Below, in pieces: positions 16,882 through 25,283 of a stretch of DNA of 64,000 nt. The notes beneath the pieces are model-generated. The model was not told the DNA's origin, did not search any database, and saw nothing but the letters and a program-made list of their open reading frames with translations. The stretch is from Gemmatimonadaceae bacterium. Lineage in GTDB: Bacteria; Gemmatimonadota; Gemmatimonadetes; Gemmatimonadales; Gemmatimonadaceae. The stretch is taken from positions 62,001-126,000 of the forward strand of contig JAUSJA010000025.1 in the NCBI GenBank assembly GCA_030647905.1. Reading direction: 5' to 3'. Position numbers and translations under genes: made by a program. The first letter of the stretch is position 1, and every line of letters begins with the position of its first letter.

Positions 16882-18320
16882 TTCTGTGTCCGGCTGAAAG
16901 CGTCGGCTCCATCGAACTGCTGAAGCTTCTCGACGTGCATCCATGTGTGGGCTTCGCCGAGGCGCGTCAGCAGGGCGAGGATTTCGGAGTTGGAGACAGT
17001 GTCGTTGCGGTCTTTCTTCATGAACCTGCAGCGGTACTGATCCACGAGCGTAACCGACCGCTCGTTCAGCGGGAACACCGTGTTGCCGCGATTGCCGATC
17101 ATCTGAAGACCGAGCGTCGTTCCGACGCAGATCTCGGTGAGCGCTTCGGCAAGGTCGGCCGGCTGGAGATCGCTCTCGATGAACACGTCAACACCGGTGA
17201 CACGGCGAGTCGTGACCGGGACCGTCGCTACCCGGGTGGAGGCGGGCGGGATCCGTACGGCGCGGAAATCCTTTGCCGCGGCAGTGCCCGACACGCGGCC
17301 GAGGTTGGCTATGATGGCGTCGGTCAGCTCGGTCGTGGACGAGGGTTTGTGCGTTCCGGCCATGTCGCCGCTTCGCATTCCGCTCTCGAGCGTGACGAGC
17401 ACCGCCTGTTCGATGTCGTGCGCCGCCGCACCCTCGCCGATGTGGCGGAGCATCATCGCGGCGCTGAGAATGACCGCCGTCGGATTGGCGATGTTCTTCC
17501 CGGCGATGTCCGGCGCCGAGCCGTGGACCGCTTCGAAGATGGCGGCGCCGCTGCCGATGTTGGCGGACGGTGCGAAGCCGAGTCCGCCGGTGAGCCCCGA
17601 GGTCAGATCGCTCAGGATGTCGCCGTTCATGTTCGTCGTGACGATCACGTCGAACTGTTCGGGACGCATCGCGAGCTGGTGAGCACAATTGTCTATGAGA
17701 ATGTGCTTCGACTCGATCTGCGGATAGCGCGGCGCGATTTCCTCGAAGGTGTGCTGGAGCATTCCTTCAGTGAGCTTCAGGATGTTGGCCTTGGTCGCGC
17801 AGTGGACGCGTTTTCTCTGCGCCGCCACCGCAAACTCGAACGCCAGCTCGATGATCTTCTCGCATCCGGTACGGGAGATGATCTTGAGCGCCTGGGCGAC
17901 GCCCGGCGTCTGCATGTACTCGATGCCGGTGTACAGGTCCTCGACGTTCTCGCGGACGATGACGATGTCGAGCTTGCGGCCGGTGAACGGCGTCGTGACG
18001 CCGGGCAGCTCGCGCACGGGGCGAAGGTTGCCGAAAGTCTCGAACAGCGTGCGGAGCGTCACGTTCGCGCTCTTGTTGCCGTGTCCGATCGGGGTCTCGA
18101 GCGGACCCTTAAGGACGACTTTGGTCCGTTCGATGGATTCGATCGTTTCGGGAGGGACGCCGGACTCGATGCCGCGGGCGAAAACGCTCGCGCCGGCGGG
18201 GTGGATTTCGGCTTCAATCCTGACTCCGGTGGCGTCGACGACCTTCAACGCCGCGGCTATGACTTCGGGCCCGATTCCATCGCCCGGGATGACCGTGATT
18301 TTCTTCTTGTCGAATAGCAT
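16878..18320 (-). CDS. icd: Isocitrate dehydrogenase with C-terminal extension
   Basis: 480 residues. The first about 335 residues are an isocitrate/isopropylmalate dehydrogenase fold: ITVIPGDGIGPEV at the start, the substrate loop KGPLETPIGHGNKSANVTLR, and DNCAHQLAMRPEQFDVIVTTN with metal-binding Asp residues. The Ser/Asn in GHGNKSANVTLR favours isocitrate over isopropylmalate. An extra about 140-residue domain at the C-terminus (from about 345 on) is like that of the Thermus thermophilus enzyme. It oxidises isocitrate to 2-oxoglutarate in the TCA cycle; whether it uses NAD or NADP is not settled. It is transcribed with the M28 peptidase gene. Confidence 0.88.
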   Translation of the reverse strand: MLFDKKKITVIPGDGIGPEVIAAALKVVDATGVRIEAEIHPAGASVFARGIESGVPPETIESIERTKVVLKGPLETPIGHGNKSANVTLRTLFETFGNLRPVRELPGVTTPFTGRKLDIVIVRENVEDLYTGIEYMQTPGVAQALKIISRTGCEKIIELAFEFAVAAQRKRVHCATKANILKLTEGMLQHTFEEIAPRYPQIESKHILIDNCAHQLAMRPEQFDVIVTTNMNGDILSDLTSGLTGGLGFAPSANIGSGAAIFEAVHGSAPDIAGKNIANPTAVILSAAMMLRHIGEGAAAHDIEQAVLVTLESGMRSGDMAGTHKPSSTTELTDAIIANLGRVSGTAAAKDFRAVRIPPASTRVATVPVTTRRVTGVDVFIESDLQPADLAEALTEICVGTTLGLQMIGNRGNTVFPLNERSVTLVDQYRCRFMKKDRNDTVSNSEILALLTRLGEAHTWMHVEKLQQFDGADAFSRTQK

Positions 18321-18413
18321 GGTGTCAACTTAAACGTGTTGCGCGACGTGCCAAACCCGCGTCAGGAGGCCCGGGACGCCTCAATCATTCATACGGCGAC
18401 GGATGGCTTCGCG

Positions 18414-18442
18414 TTGACCCTGCCGGAGCCGCGGGTTACTAT
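18414..18442 (+). promoter_or_regulatory. Sigma70-type promoter of the tRNA-Arg gene
   Basis: TTGACC at 18414-18419, a 17-base spacer and TACTAT at 18437-18442. This is close to consensus and points at the tRNA starting 38 bases downstream. Confidence 0.7.
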
Positions 18443-18448
18443 GCTGAG

Positions 18449-18478
18449 GGCCGTTTCTCCTGCGGAAAGACGGCCTTT
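18449..18478 (+). other. Imperfect hairpin in the tRNA leader
   Basis: A 12-bp stem with one mismatch and one G-T pair (GGCCGTTTCTCC against GGAAAGACGGCC), a 3-base loop and TTT after it, directly before the tRNA. It may be a processing signal or a weak attenuator. Confidence 0.45.
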
Positions 18479-18479
18479 C

Positions 18480-18553
18480 GCGCGCGTAGCTCAGTTGGAT
18501 AGAGCGTCGGCCTCCGGAGCCGAAGGTCGTGGGTTCGAGTCCCGCCGCGCGCA
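18480..18553 (+). tRNA. tRNA-Arg, anticodon CCG
   Basis: A complete cloverleaf of 74 bases. The acceptor stem GCGCGCG pairs with CGCGCGC, the D arm is GCTC/GAGC, the anticodon stem is TCGGC/GCCGA with loop CTCCGGA (anticodon CCG at 18514-18516), and the T arm is GTGGG/CCCGC with TTCGAGT. The discriminator base is A and CCA is not encoded. It reads the CGG codon. Confidence 0.97.
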
Positions 18554-18591
18554 TAATTCACTCAAAGCCCTGCGGCTGGCCGAGTGACTGC

Positions 18592-20088
18592 ATGTCTGTC
18601 AACAGAGAGATGAAGAGCGGACTTGCCGTACGCTCCTGGCAAGGCCTCGCTCTTGGAGCCGTACTGGTCTTCGCGCTCGCGGGTTGTGATTCAGGATCCC
18701 CAACCGAACCTGAGATCGCTTTCAGCCTCACACCTGAGGCGCCGACAGTCTTTACCGGAAGCAGCATCCGGCTTTCTCCCTCGGCGCTCGCCAACAATGC
18801 GGTTCCAGCCGAGCCGCTCAAATGGTCAACCTCCGACGCCGCGACAGTTTCCGTAGACGCGAACGGAGTCGTCAGAGGAATGAAGCCCGGCTCAGCGACA
18901 ATTCGAGCCATCTCGTCCGAGGGCGACGCAGAAACGCTGGTGACCGTCATCAACGGGGGCGGCACGATCCGCACGGGCGTGTTCAACACCTGCGGGATTA
19001 CAACCACGGACGGGCTCTACTGCTGGGGCGACAATTCGCTCGGGCAGGCAGGAATTGGATCACGCGAATCTCCTCTGACCACACCCCGCAAGGTGGCAGG
19101 CGGCCTCACGTTTTCATCTGTAACGCTGGGCTGGGAGCACGCCTGCGGAATGACCGCGACCGGCCCGTATTGCTGGGGATACGCGGGCAACGGACAGATC
19201 GGCGACGGAAGCAGGTTCACCGACAGGTCCACGCCGACGAAGGTCCCCGGCGGGGAGATTTTTTCGCGGATTGAAGCCAGCGGAACTGTCACCAACCTCG
19301 CGTCGGAATGCTCCGACCAGATATGTGCCGGTCACACGTGCGCACTCACACCGGCAGGAGCGATGTATTGCTGGGGAGACGGTGCGCTCTCCCCGACTCC
19401 GTTGCAGGTGGACGCGCGATTCCTTACGCTGTCGCTCGGCTACGACTACACCTGCGGAATTGATCTCGCCCACGTCGCATTTTGCTGGGGCGGGGCTGCG
19501 TACCGGCAGTCGAGTGGCCAGATCACGAATCAGAACGCTCTGCCGGAATTGCCGATAAGACAGTTCTTCCAGTCTATCAGCGCGTCGTCCGACCACACGT
19601 GCGCCGTCAGCATTGACGGCGACGTCTACTGCTGGGGAGCGAACACAAACGGCCAGCTTGGCGCGACGTCGGATGATCAGTGCTACACGAGATTCGTATG
19701 GACGCCCTGCCGCTCGAGTCCAGTACGCGTCCCGTCCGACTTCAAGTTCCTTTCCGTTTCGGTCGGAGCTGCAAGTCCCCTGCGAGTGGATCTTTCCCCG
19801 AAGTCTCACACCTGCGGCGTGACCACTACCCTTCAGATCGTGTGCTGGGGATCCAATCTCTCGGGAGAATTGGGGAATGGATCGACGCTGGACGCGCAAT
19901 CGCCGACGCCAATATCGAGCAGTATGAAGTTCAGATCTGTCGCGACTGGCTGGGGTCACACATGCGCCGTTTCACTCGATGGTGCGGCGTACTGCTGGGG
20001 TCTCAATCACAGAGGGCAGCTGGGAGATGGAACAGTCATCAAGTCCGCAGTTCCCGTTCGAGCGGGCGGAACTCTGGTGTTCAAATGA
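18592..20088 (+). CDS. Lipoprotein with Ig-like domain and RCC1-repeat propeller
   Basis: 498 residues from ATG 18592 (ATG 18610 is also possible). A lipoprotein signal ends in ALAGC. An Ig-like (Big2-type) domain follows (SLTPEAPTVFTGSSIRLS, ATVSVDANGVVRG, GSATIRAIS). Then come seven repeats with the core CWG, for example YCWGDNSLGQAG, YCWGANTNGQLG and YCWGLNHRGQLGDG, each preceded by an HTCGV-like strand. This is an RCC1-type seven-bladed propeller. It is surface- or periplasm-facing and probably a binding protein; the partner is unknown. The stop overlaps the next start (ATGA). Confidence 0.85.
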   Translation: MSVNREMKSGLAVRSWQGLALGAVLVFALAGCDSGSPTEPEIAFSLTPEAPTVFTGSSIRLSPSALANNAVPAEPLKWSTSDAATVSVDANGVVRGMKPGSATIRAISSEGDAETLVTVINGGGTIRTGVFNTCGITTTDGLYCWGDNSLGQAGIGSRESPLTTPRKVAGGLTFSSVTLGWEHACGMTATGPYCWGYAGNGQIGDGSRFTDRSTPTKVPGGEIFSRIEASGTVTNLASECSDQICAGHTCALTPAGAMYCWGDGALSPTPLQVDARFLTLSLGYDYTCGIDLAHVAFCWGGAAYRQSSGQITNQNALPELPIRQFFQSISASSDHTCAVSIDGDVYCWGANTNGQLGATSDDQCYTRFVWTPCRSSPVRVPSDFKFLSVSVGAASPLRVDLSPKSHTCGVTTTLQIVCWGSNLSGELGNGSTLDAQSPTPISSSMKFRSVATGWGHTCAVSLDGAAYCWGLNHRGQLGDGTVIKSAVPVRAGGTLVFK

Positions 20089-21407
20089 AGGCGCGCGCAC
20101 TGCGCTCTCGCGGCACGATCACGCTGGTCACGGCATTTCTGCTCGGCGGCGCGGTCAATTGCAGTGAAACGACATCTCCGTCGCTTCCCAACCCGCCTGA
20201 CAACGTGTCCGTTGCCCTTGCCTCGAAGGGACAGATCGAAGTCAAATGGGCCGCGCGGCCGAAGGCGGAACAAATCGTTTCGTACGGCGTCTATCGCGAC
20301 GGATTGAAGATCGGCGATTCTCAGACACTCTCCTTTGTGGACTCGACTGCGCCTCAGTCCGCGACGCACGTCTACAACGTCTCATCGCAGTCGGCGGCAG
20401 GGGTTGTCTCCGAGCTTTCCGTGGCCGCGTCAATATTCGCGCCTGATGCCACACCTCCCCGAGTCTTATCAGCGACCCCAGTGGACGGTGCAGTCAACGT
20501 AAGCGCTACTCCGTTGGTGCAGGTCACGTTCAGCGAGCCGATGGATTCAGCCTCGATCACGTCCTCCACTGTCACGATGAAGGATGCAGCTTCTGGCGCG
20601 GTCCTGCCGGGCATCGTCTCCTACGCCCGAAATACGCGCATCGCGACGTGGAGCGCCTCTCCACCGCTGCCTTCGGAGCGCAGAGTAATCACGACCGTGA
20701 CAACGGGCGTGAAGGATGTCGCCGGCAACCCACTTGCCGCCGCGCACAGTTTCGCGTTCACCGTAAGGGAGACCGTACCTCCTGTGGTTCTGGAGTTCAC
20801 GCCTCCGAACGGCGCCACGATTCCCATGGGGACTTTTCCGACCGTGCGCTTCAGCGAGCGCATGGGGGATCTGACAGGGTTGAGGTGGATCGACTCGACA
20901 TCTCAGTCGGTCCTCACGACAGCGCTTCTGGCCGACACGATTACGAATGTCGTCACTGTCCGTCCGGCCTCGCGGGTCAGATCGCTGGTTCCGTATACGA
21001 TCTCGATCGACGAGCGGGCGCTGGACCGTGCCGGAAACCCGACTACCTCAATAATGAAATTCACTTTCCGGTACGGAGAGTGGAGTCTACCGAATATCGT
21101 GTCGCGTTTTCCCGCAAACGGCGCCACTGGTGTCCCGGTCTCAGTCGTGATGAGCGTTGAGCTCGATGCGCCTATACTGCCCGTGAACGACTATGAACCC
21201 AGGTTCAACATCCGGCAGACGGGCTCAAGCACGACGCTGCCCTCGTTTATGGTGTTCCGGACCTTCGACAACCAGTATACTCTGACCCCCACCCCCGCTC
21301 TTCAGCCGAATACCGACTACACCGTCGTCTTCTACCATTTCTTCACCGACTCGAAAGGGGAGAGACATGAGGCGGAGAGTGTCTGGAGCTTCCGGACAGG
21401 AAATTGA
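20085..21407 (+). CDS. Lipoprotein-like protein with FN3 and tandem Big_5 Ig-like domains
   Basis: 440 residues from ATG 20085, which overlaps the previous stop. A signal peptide ends in AVNCSE (a non-standard lipobox). Next are a fibronectin-III-like module (PPDNVSVALASKGQIEVKW... YGVYRDGLKIG) and three Big_5-type Ig-like modules with the marker PVDGAVNVS.. VTFSEPMD, FTPPNGATIPMG.. VRFSERM and FPANGATGVPVS. Such modules serve as stalks or carbohydrate-binding scaffolds on exported proteins. Co-translation with the RCC1 protein suggests the two form a surface complex. There is no catalytic domain. Confidence 0.8.
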   Translation: MKARALRSRGTITLVTAFLLGGAVNCSETTSPSLPNPPDNVSVALASKGQIEVKWAARPKAEQIVSYGVYRDGLKIGDSQTLSFVDSTAPQSATHVYNVSSQSAAGVVSELSVAASIFAPDATPPRVLSATPVDGAVNVSATPLVQVTFSEPMDSASITSSTVTMKDAASGAVLPGIVSYARNTRIATWSASPPLPSERRVITTVTTGVKDVAGNPLAAAHSFAFTVRETVPPVVLEFTPPNGATIPMGTFPTVRFSERMGDLTGLRWIDSTSQSVLTTALLADTITNVVTVRPASRVRSLVPYTISIDERALDRAGNPTTSIMKFTFRYGEWSLPNIVSRFPANGATGVPVSVVMSVELDAPILPVNDYEPRFNIRQTGSSTTLPSFMVFRTFDNQYTLTPTPALQPNTDYTVVFYHFFTDSKGERHEAESVWSFRTGN

Positions 21408-21471
21408 AGAAGCGGATTGGACACGCGCGTATTGAAGGAGTAGTCTGAACCGGACTCAACATCCCAGTCAA

Positions 21472-22770
21472 ATGCGAGCACTGCGTCGTATCTCGACAAT
21501 TGTCGTTCTTGCCGTCGCGTCGACCCCGGTTCGGGCGCAGCAGCCTTCTATCTCGTGGGTTCTTGCTCCTGCCGGAGTGCTCGACGGGGTGTCCCCAACT
21601 CCCCACCGCGGCTGGATAGTAGCGGTATCGGGCGATTCAATAACCTACGCCGGGCCGCCGGATGCTTCGCGCGTCCCGCAAAACGCGCGTCGCATTGAGC
21701 TGCCGGGCACGACGCTGCTGCCCGGCCTGATAGACGCGCACGTGCATTTCTTCCTCCATCCCTACAACGAGACTCCATGGGATGATCAGGTTCTGAAGGA
21801 ACCGCTTGCATTGCGCGTCGCCCGCGCCACAGCTCATGCCCGCAACACACTCATGGCGGGATTCACGACTGTACGCGACCTCGGGACCGAAGGCGCGAGC
21901 TACGCCGACGCCGGTCTCAGGCAGGCGATCGCGAACGGGATCATTCCCGGGCCGCGTCTGCTGATAGCGTCGAAAGCGATCGTAGCGACGGGCTCCTACG
22001 CGCCGTCGAGAACAGCGTATTCCTATGACACCCCGCTCGGCGCCGATGAAGCGGACGGGCCGGCTCTCCAGCGCGTGATCAGGGAGCAGATCGGACATGG
22101 CGCGGACTGGGTGAAACTGTACGGCGATTACCGATGGGGCCCGAACGGTGAGGCGCGCCCGACGTTCTCGCTCGACGAGATGAGGCTCGCTGCGGCGACC
22201 GCGCATGATTCCGGGCGCGAGCTGGCGGTTCATGCATCGACCGCCGAAGGGATGCGCCGGGCGGTGATCGCCGGCGCCAGGACGATTGAGCACGGCGATG
22301 AGGGCACGCCGGAAGTGTTCGCGATGATGACGAAGGCGGGGACGGCCTACTGCCCGACGCTCACGGCGACGGAAGCAGTCCAATCATACAGAGGCTGGCG
22401 CAAGGGAGTGGATCCCGTCCCCGATGCTGTCACGCGCAAGCACAAATCCTTCACCGCCGCGCTCGCTTCGGGGGTGACGATCTGCACCGGCAGCGACGCC
22501 GGTGTCTTCACGCACGGCGATAACGCGCGCGAGCTCGAGCTCATGGCGGAGTACGGGATGAAAGCGTCCGACGTCATTCGCTCGGCGACATCGGTCACGG
22601 CGAAAGTGCTCGGCATGCACGGCATGATCGGCCGAATCGCGCCGGGCCTCCGCGCGGACATCATCGCGGTCGCCGGCGACCCCATCGCAAGCATCTCGTC
22701 CCTGCGCCAGGTGCGGTTCGTGATGAAGGACGGGGCGATCTACCGGAACGATTCCGGAGACCAGCACTGA
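21472..22770 (+). CDS. Exported amidohydrolase (imidazolonepropionase-like)
   Basis: 432 residues. A signal peptide (ISTIVVLAVASTPVRAQ) precedes an amidohydrolase-superfamily TIM barrel. The metal ligands are DAHVHF, a Lys in DWVKLYGDY, His in LAVHAST, His in IEHGDE, and the catalytic Asp in TGSDAGV. The small beta-sandwich is split over both ends (VLDGVSPTPHRGWIVAVSGD and GLRADIIAVAGDPI). It is probably a periplasmic dipeptidase or imidazolonepropionase-type hydrolase. No hut genes are nearby, so a histidine pathway role is not supported. It ends 5 bases from the facing gene. Confidence 0.88.
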   Translation: MRALRRISTIVVLAVASTPVRAQQPSISWVLAPAGVLDGVSPTPHRGWIVAVSGDSITYAGPPDASRVPQNARRIELPGTTLLPGLIDAHVHFFLHPYNETPWDDQVLKEPLALRVARATAHARNTLMAGFTTVRDLGTEGASYADAGLRQAIANGIIPGPRLLIASKAIVATGSYAPSRTAYSYDTPLGADEADGPALQRVIREQIGHGADWVKLYGDYRWGPNGEARPTFSLDEMRLAAATAHDSGRELAVHASTAEGMRRAVIAGARTIEHGDEGTPEVFAMMTKAGTAYCPTLTATEAVQSYRGWRKGVDPVPDAVTRKHKSFTAALASGVTICTGSDAGVFTHGDNARELELMAEYGMKASDVIRSATSVTAKVLGMHGMIGRIAPGLRADIIAVAGDPIASISSLRQVRFVMKDGAIYRNDSGDQH

Positions 22771-22775
22771 CAGCG

Positions 22776-24071
22776 CTAGTAGAAGAAGAACGACCCGCTG
22801 GCGCCGTCAAACCGGGGATTCACGACGTTGTTGAAGATGGATCCGAACGTGTATGTGAGACTGACGCCGGCGTAGTACCTGTAGGACGTGGCCAACTGTT
22901 GTCTCTGAAGCAGGATCTCCTCGTCGGTCGCTCCGCTCTTGGGCAGGTAGAGCTGATCGCGCACGAACGACACGCTTCCGTAGAGATTCACGCTGAACCC
23001 CTTGAACAGCCGCGCGTTCAGGCTGTTGAAGAGCACCAGCCGCCGCTTGCTGAAGTCATCGAGAAAATTCGCGCCCTCGATGGATCCGCTTACCGAGCCC
23101 CACGGCTGGGTCATGCTGATTGACGCAACCAGCGACTGATCGGGGCGGACCTCCGACACCTTGTCGAATATGGTGGTGTCGCGATACCGGTACGAGCTCA
23201 CTCCGGCGGAATATTGGAGAGTGAGCGAGCGGCGGGTGGATTCGGAGTACGGAAAGAAGTTGTACTCGATCGCGGGGGCCACCCGGGTCGCCAGCTTCTG
23301 ATTGAGATAGGTGGACGACGTCAGCGACGCCCGCTGTCCCGCCGACCAATGGTCAGTCAGCGCCTTCACGATCAGCTCGCTCGCGCCGTACGACCGCGAG
23401 TAACTCGTGAACTTCTCGCCCTCGCTGAACGTGAAGCTGCTCTCGTTGTAATTGCCACTGACGCTGGTGTTGACCTTCCACTCCTTCGTCAGGCGATTGG
23501 CGGAAAGCGAGCCATTGACGCTAATGAAGCGTTGCGAGCTCTCTCCGCTGAAGTTGCCACCGGCGCGGGTCCTGAACACCCAGTAGTTCCAGCGATCCTT
23601 CGACGAAGGGGCTGCGGCTGCGGCGTCCGCGGCCGGCTTCACGTACGAGATCTCCAGTCGGTCCGCGGCGCTCGTGTGCGCGACGTAGCGCACCAGGCCC
23701 ATCTTGAGAATGCGCGCGATTCCCTTCCGACGATCATCGCTCGTCGCGGAATTCGCCGAGACATACCGAAGTGTGTCCGACGCCCCCGCCAGCTCCTTCA
23801 ACCCGATGAAGTTGAAGGTATACTCCGTTCCGCCGCCGCCCGTGTCCTGTGTGGTCACCAGGACGTGCAGCAACGCGTCCTTGCGATCGCGCACGTAGTC
23901 CACGAACGGAACCTCGGTGCGGAAATAATCGAAGTCGCAGCCATTCGCCTGGCAGTCGAGGAACACTCTTATCGGGGATTCCTGCTTCTGGCGCTGAGCG
24001 CCAGCCGACTCGGCGCCCATGACGCTCCCCGTCAGCATGGCCAGTATAAGCCAGTTTCTCACGTGTTTCAC
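22776..24071 (-). CDS. Exported beta-rich (outer-membrane-like) protein of unknown function
   Basis: 431 residues from GTG 24071, chosen because it opens a signal peptide (MKHVRNWLILAMLTGSVMGA, cut near SAGAQ). The mature N-terminus has a Cys pair (LDCQANGCDFDYF). The C-terminal two thirds show alternating strands rich in Tyr, Ser and aromatic ends (RFISVNGSLSANRLTKEW, SYRYRDTTIF, YYAGVSLTYTFGS) and the last residue is Tyr, so a beta-barrel is plausible. I do not recognise a named family. It is divergent from the MlaD-like gene. Confidence 0.7.
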   Translation of the reverse strand: MKHVRNWLILAMLTGSVMGAESAGAQRQKQESPIRVFLDCQANGCDFDYFRTEVPFVDYVRDRKDALLHVLVTTQDTGGGGTEYTFNFIGLKELAGASDTLRYVSANSATSDDRRKGIARILKMGLVRYVAHTSAADRLEISYVKPAADAAAAAPSSKDRWNYWVFRTRAGGNFSGESSQRFISVNGSLSANRLTKEWKVNTSVSGNYNESSFTFSEGEKFTSYSRSYGASELIVKALTDHWSAGQRASLTSSTYLNQKLATRVAPAIEYNFFPYSESTRRSLTLQYSAGVSSYRYRDTTIFDKVSEVRPDQSLVASISMTQPWGSVSGSIEGANFLDDFSKRRLVLFNSLNARLFKGFSVNLYGSVSFVRDQLYLPKSGATDEEILLQRQQLATSYRYYAGVSLTYTFGSIFNNVVNPRFDGASGSFFFY

Positions 24072-24135
24072 GGGGTCGAAGTTACAAGGAAGCGCAACGG
24101 ATGCCACCTGATATTGTGGCAGTCTCCGCGAGAGC

Positions 24136-24141
24136 TAGCTT
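24136..24141 (+). promoter_or_regulatory. Possible -10 element of a leaderless mlaD-like transcript
   Basis: TAGCTT ends 6 bases before ATG 24148, with TTGTGG 16 bases upstream of it. If used, transcription would begin at the start codon. Confidence 0.35.
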
Positions 24142-24147
24142 TCGCCC

Positions 24148-25095
24148 ATGGCGCGAACCCTCCGCTGGCGAGAGCTCAAGACCGGATTGATCGCGTTCGC
24201 GGTGATCGCCGCGCTCGCGCTGTCCGTCCTCATGTTCGCGCGCGTCGGCGCACTGCATGGAGATACGAGCAACATCTTCGTGCTGACGGACGACGCATCG
24301 GGCATCCTCAACGGAACCGAAGTCTGGCTCTCCGGCGAGAAGATCGGACTCGTGAAGGACGTGCATTTCAGACCCGTCACCACCGATACGCTGCGGCGGC
24401 TGGCGATCCACACGGAGGTGATGTCCGACCGACTCCACCTGATCCGAAGGGACGCCTACGCGGACATCCGTCCCGGCGGCAACCTCATCGGCAGCCCCGT
24501 GGTATTCATAGCGTCAGGCACATCGGCGGCGCCCGCTCTCAGGAACGGCGACACTCTCGTCACCAGGTCCACTGGAGCAATGAAGCCGGTCAGCGACCGC
24601 GTCGCCGCGCTGGTCCGCCGGCTTGGCGCGCTCACCGATACGGGGGCGCGGGTCGTGACGCTCCTCAACTCCCAGGCCGGAGAAGTCGGCTCGATAACGC
24701 GCGCCGGGATTCCGAAGATCGCCGGGGTGACGGCGAGCATATCCGGCATCATGACCAAGGCCACCAGCGGCGAAGGTACGCTCGGTCTCGCGGCACGCGG
24801 CGACATCGCCGCCCGCCTTGCCCGTATCACATCGGCGAAAGACTCGATCATGCTTCTGCTTTCGTCGGGGAACGGCAACGTGGGAAGATTTCGCCGGGAT
24901 TCCACCCTTTTTTCTGCAATCGGGCGGGTTCGTGATGATATTGATTCGCTCAGGGCTTCCTATGCCGGAGCCGGCGGCATCACCCATGCAAGGTCGGACA
25001 CGGCGCTGGCGGCGGAGATTGCCAGGGTCCGGGCGGAGCTGACGGCACTGATGGCCGACATCAAAAAGCACCGTGTGCGATATCTCAATTTCTGA
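24148..25095 (+). CDS. MlaD/MCE-domain lipid transport protein
   Basis: 315 residues. One N-terminal membrane segment (about 11-31) is followed by an MCE domain (VLTDDASGILNGTEVWLSGEKIG, then the strand YADIRPGGNLIGSPVVFI) and a long helical tail. MlaD-like proteins form periplasmic hexameric rings that carry phospholipids between the membranes, with an ABC transporter in the inner membrane. No mlaE or mlaF gene is in the window, so its partners are elsewhere or it acts alone. It may be leaderless. Confidence 0.82.
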   Translation: MARTLRWRELKTGLIAFAVIAALALSVLMFARVGALHGDTSNIFVLTDDASGILNGTEVWLSGEKIGLVKDVHFRPVTTDTLRRLAIHTEVMSDRLHLIRRDAYADIRPGGNLIGSPVVFIASGTSAAPALRNGDTLVTRSTGAMKPVSDRVAALVRRLGALTDTGARVVTLLNSQAGEVGSITRAGIPKIAGVTASISGIMTKATSGEGTLGLAARGDIAARLARITSAKDSIMLLLSSGNGNVGRFRRDSTLFSAIGRVRDDIDSLRASYAGAGGITHARSDTALAAEIARVRAELTALMADIKKHRVRYLNF

Positions 25096-25098
25096 TGC

Positions 25099-25127
25099 TT
25101 GACCGCTTTTCCGTGCGCCGTTAGGTT
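25099..25127 (+). promoter_or_regulatory. Possible promoter upstream of rho
   Basis: TTGACC at 25099-25104, a 17-base spacer and TAGGTT at 25122-25127. The -35 is good and the -10 is poor. It would leave a leader of about 150 bases before GTG 25284, which fits the known autoregulation of rho in other bacteria but is not proof. Confidence 0.4.
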
Positions 25128-25283
25128 CGCCTCATCGGCCACGGCCGCTCCGCCCAGAAGACATTCGACTACACTCGGGCCCGTGCCCGGCGATTCAACG
25201 CACTTCCCCCCGCTACCGACACGCCGGATCTCCGGCATCGCTCATTCCCGCCAGGACACTTCGTTCCGCATCGCGCGTTCATC

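Noticed and set aside
16935-18317. A 460-codon open frame antisense to isocitrate dehydrogenase
   Set aside because: The sense strand encodes a full conserved enzyme. GC-rich genes often leave long open antisense frames; this one has no domain or ribosome site.
18480-25095. Genomic island inserted at tRNA-Arg
   Set aside because: No integrase, transposase or repeat of the tRNA 3' end was found, and base composition looks like the flanks by eye.
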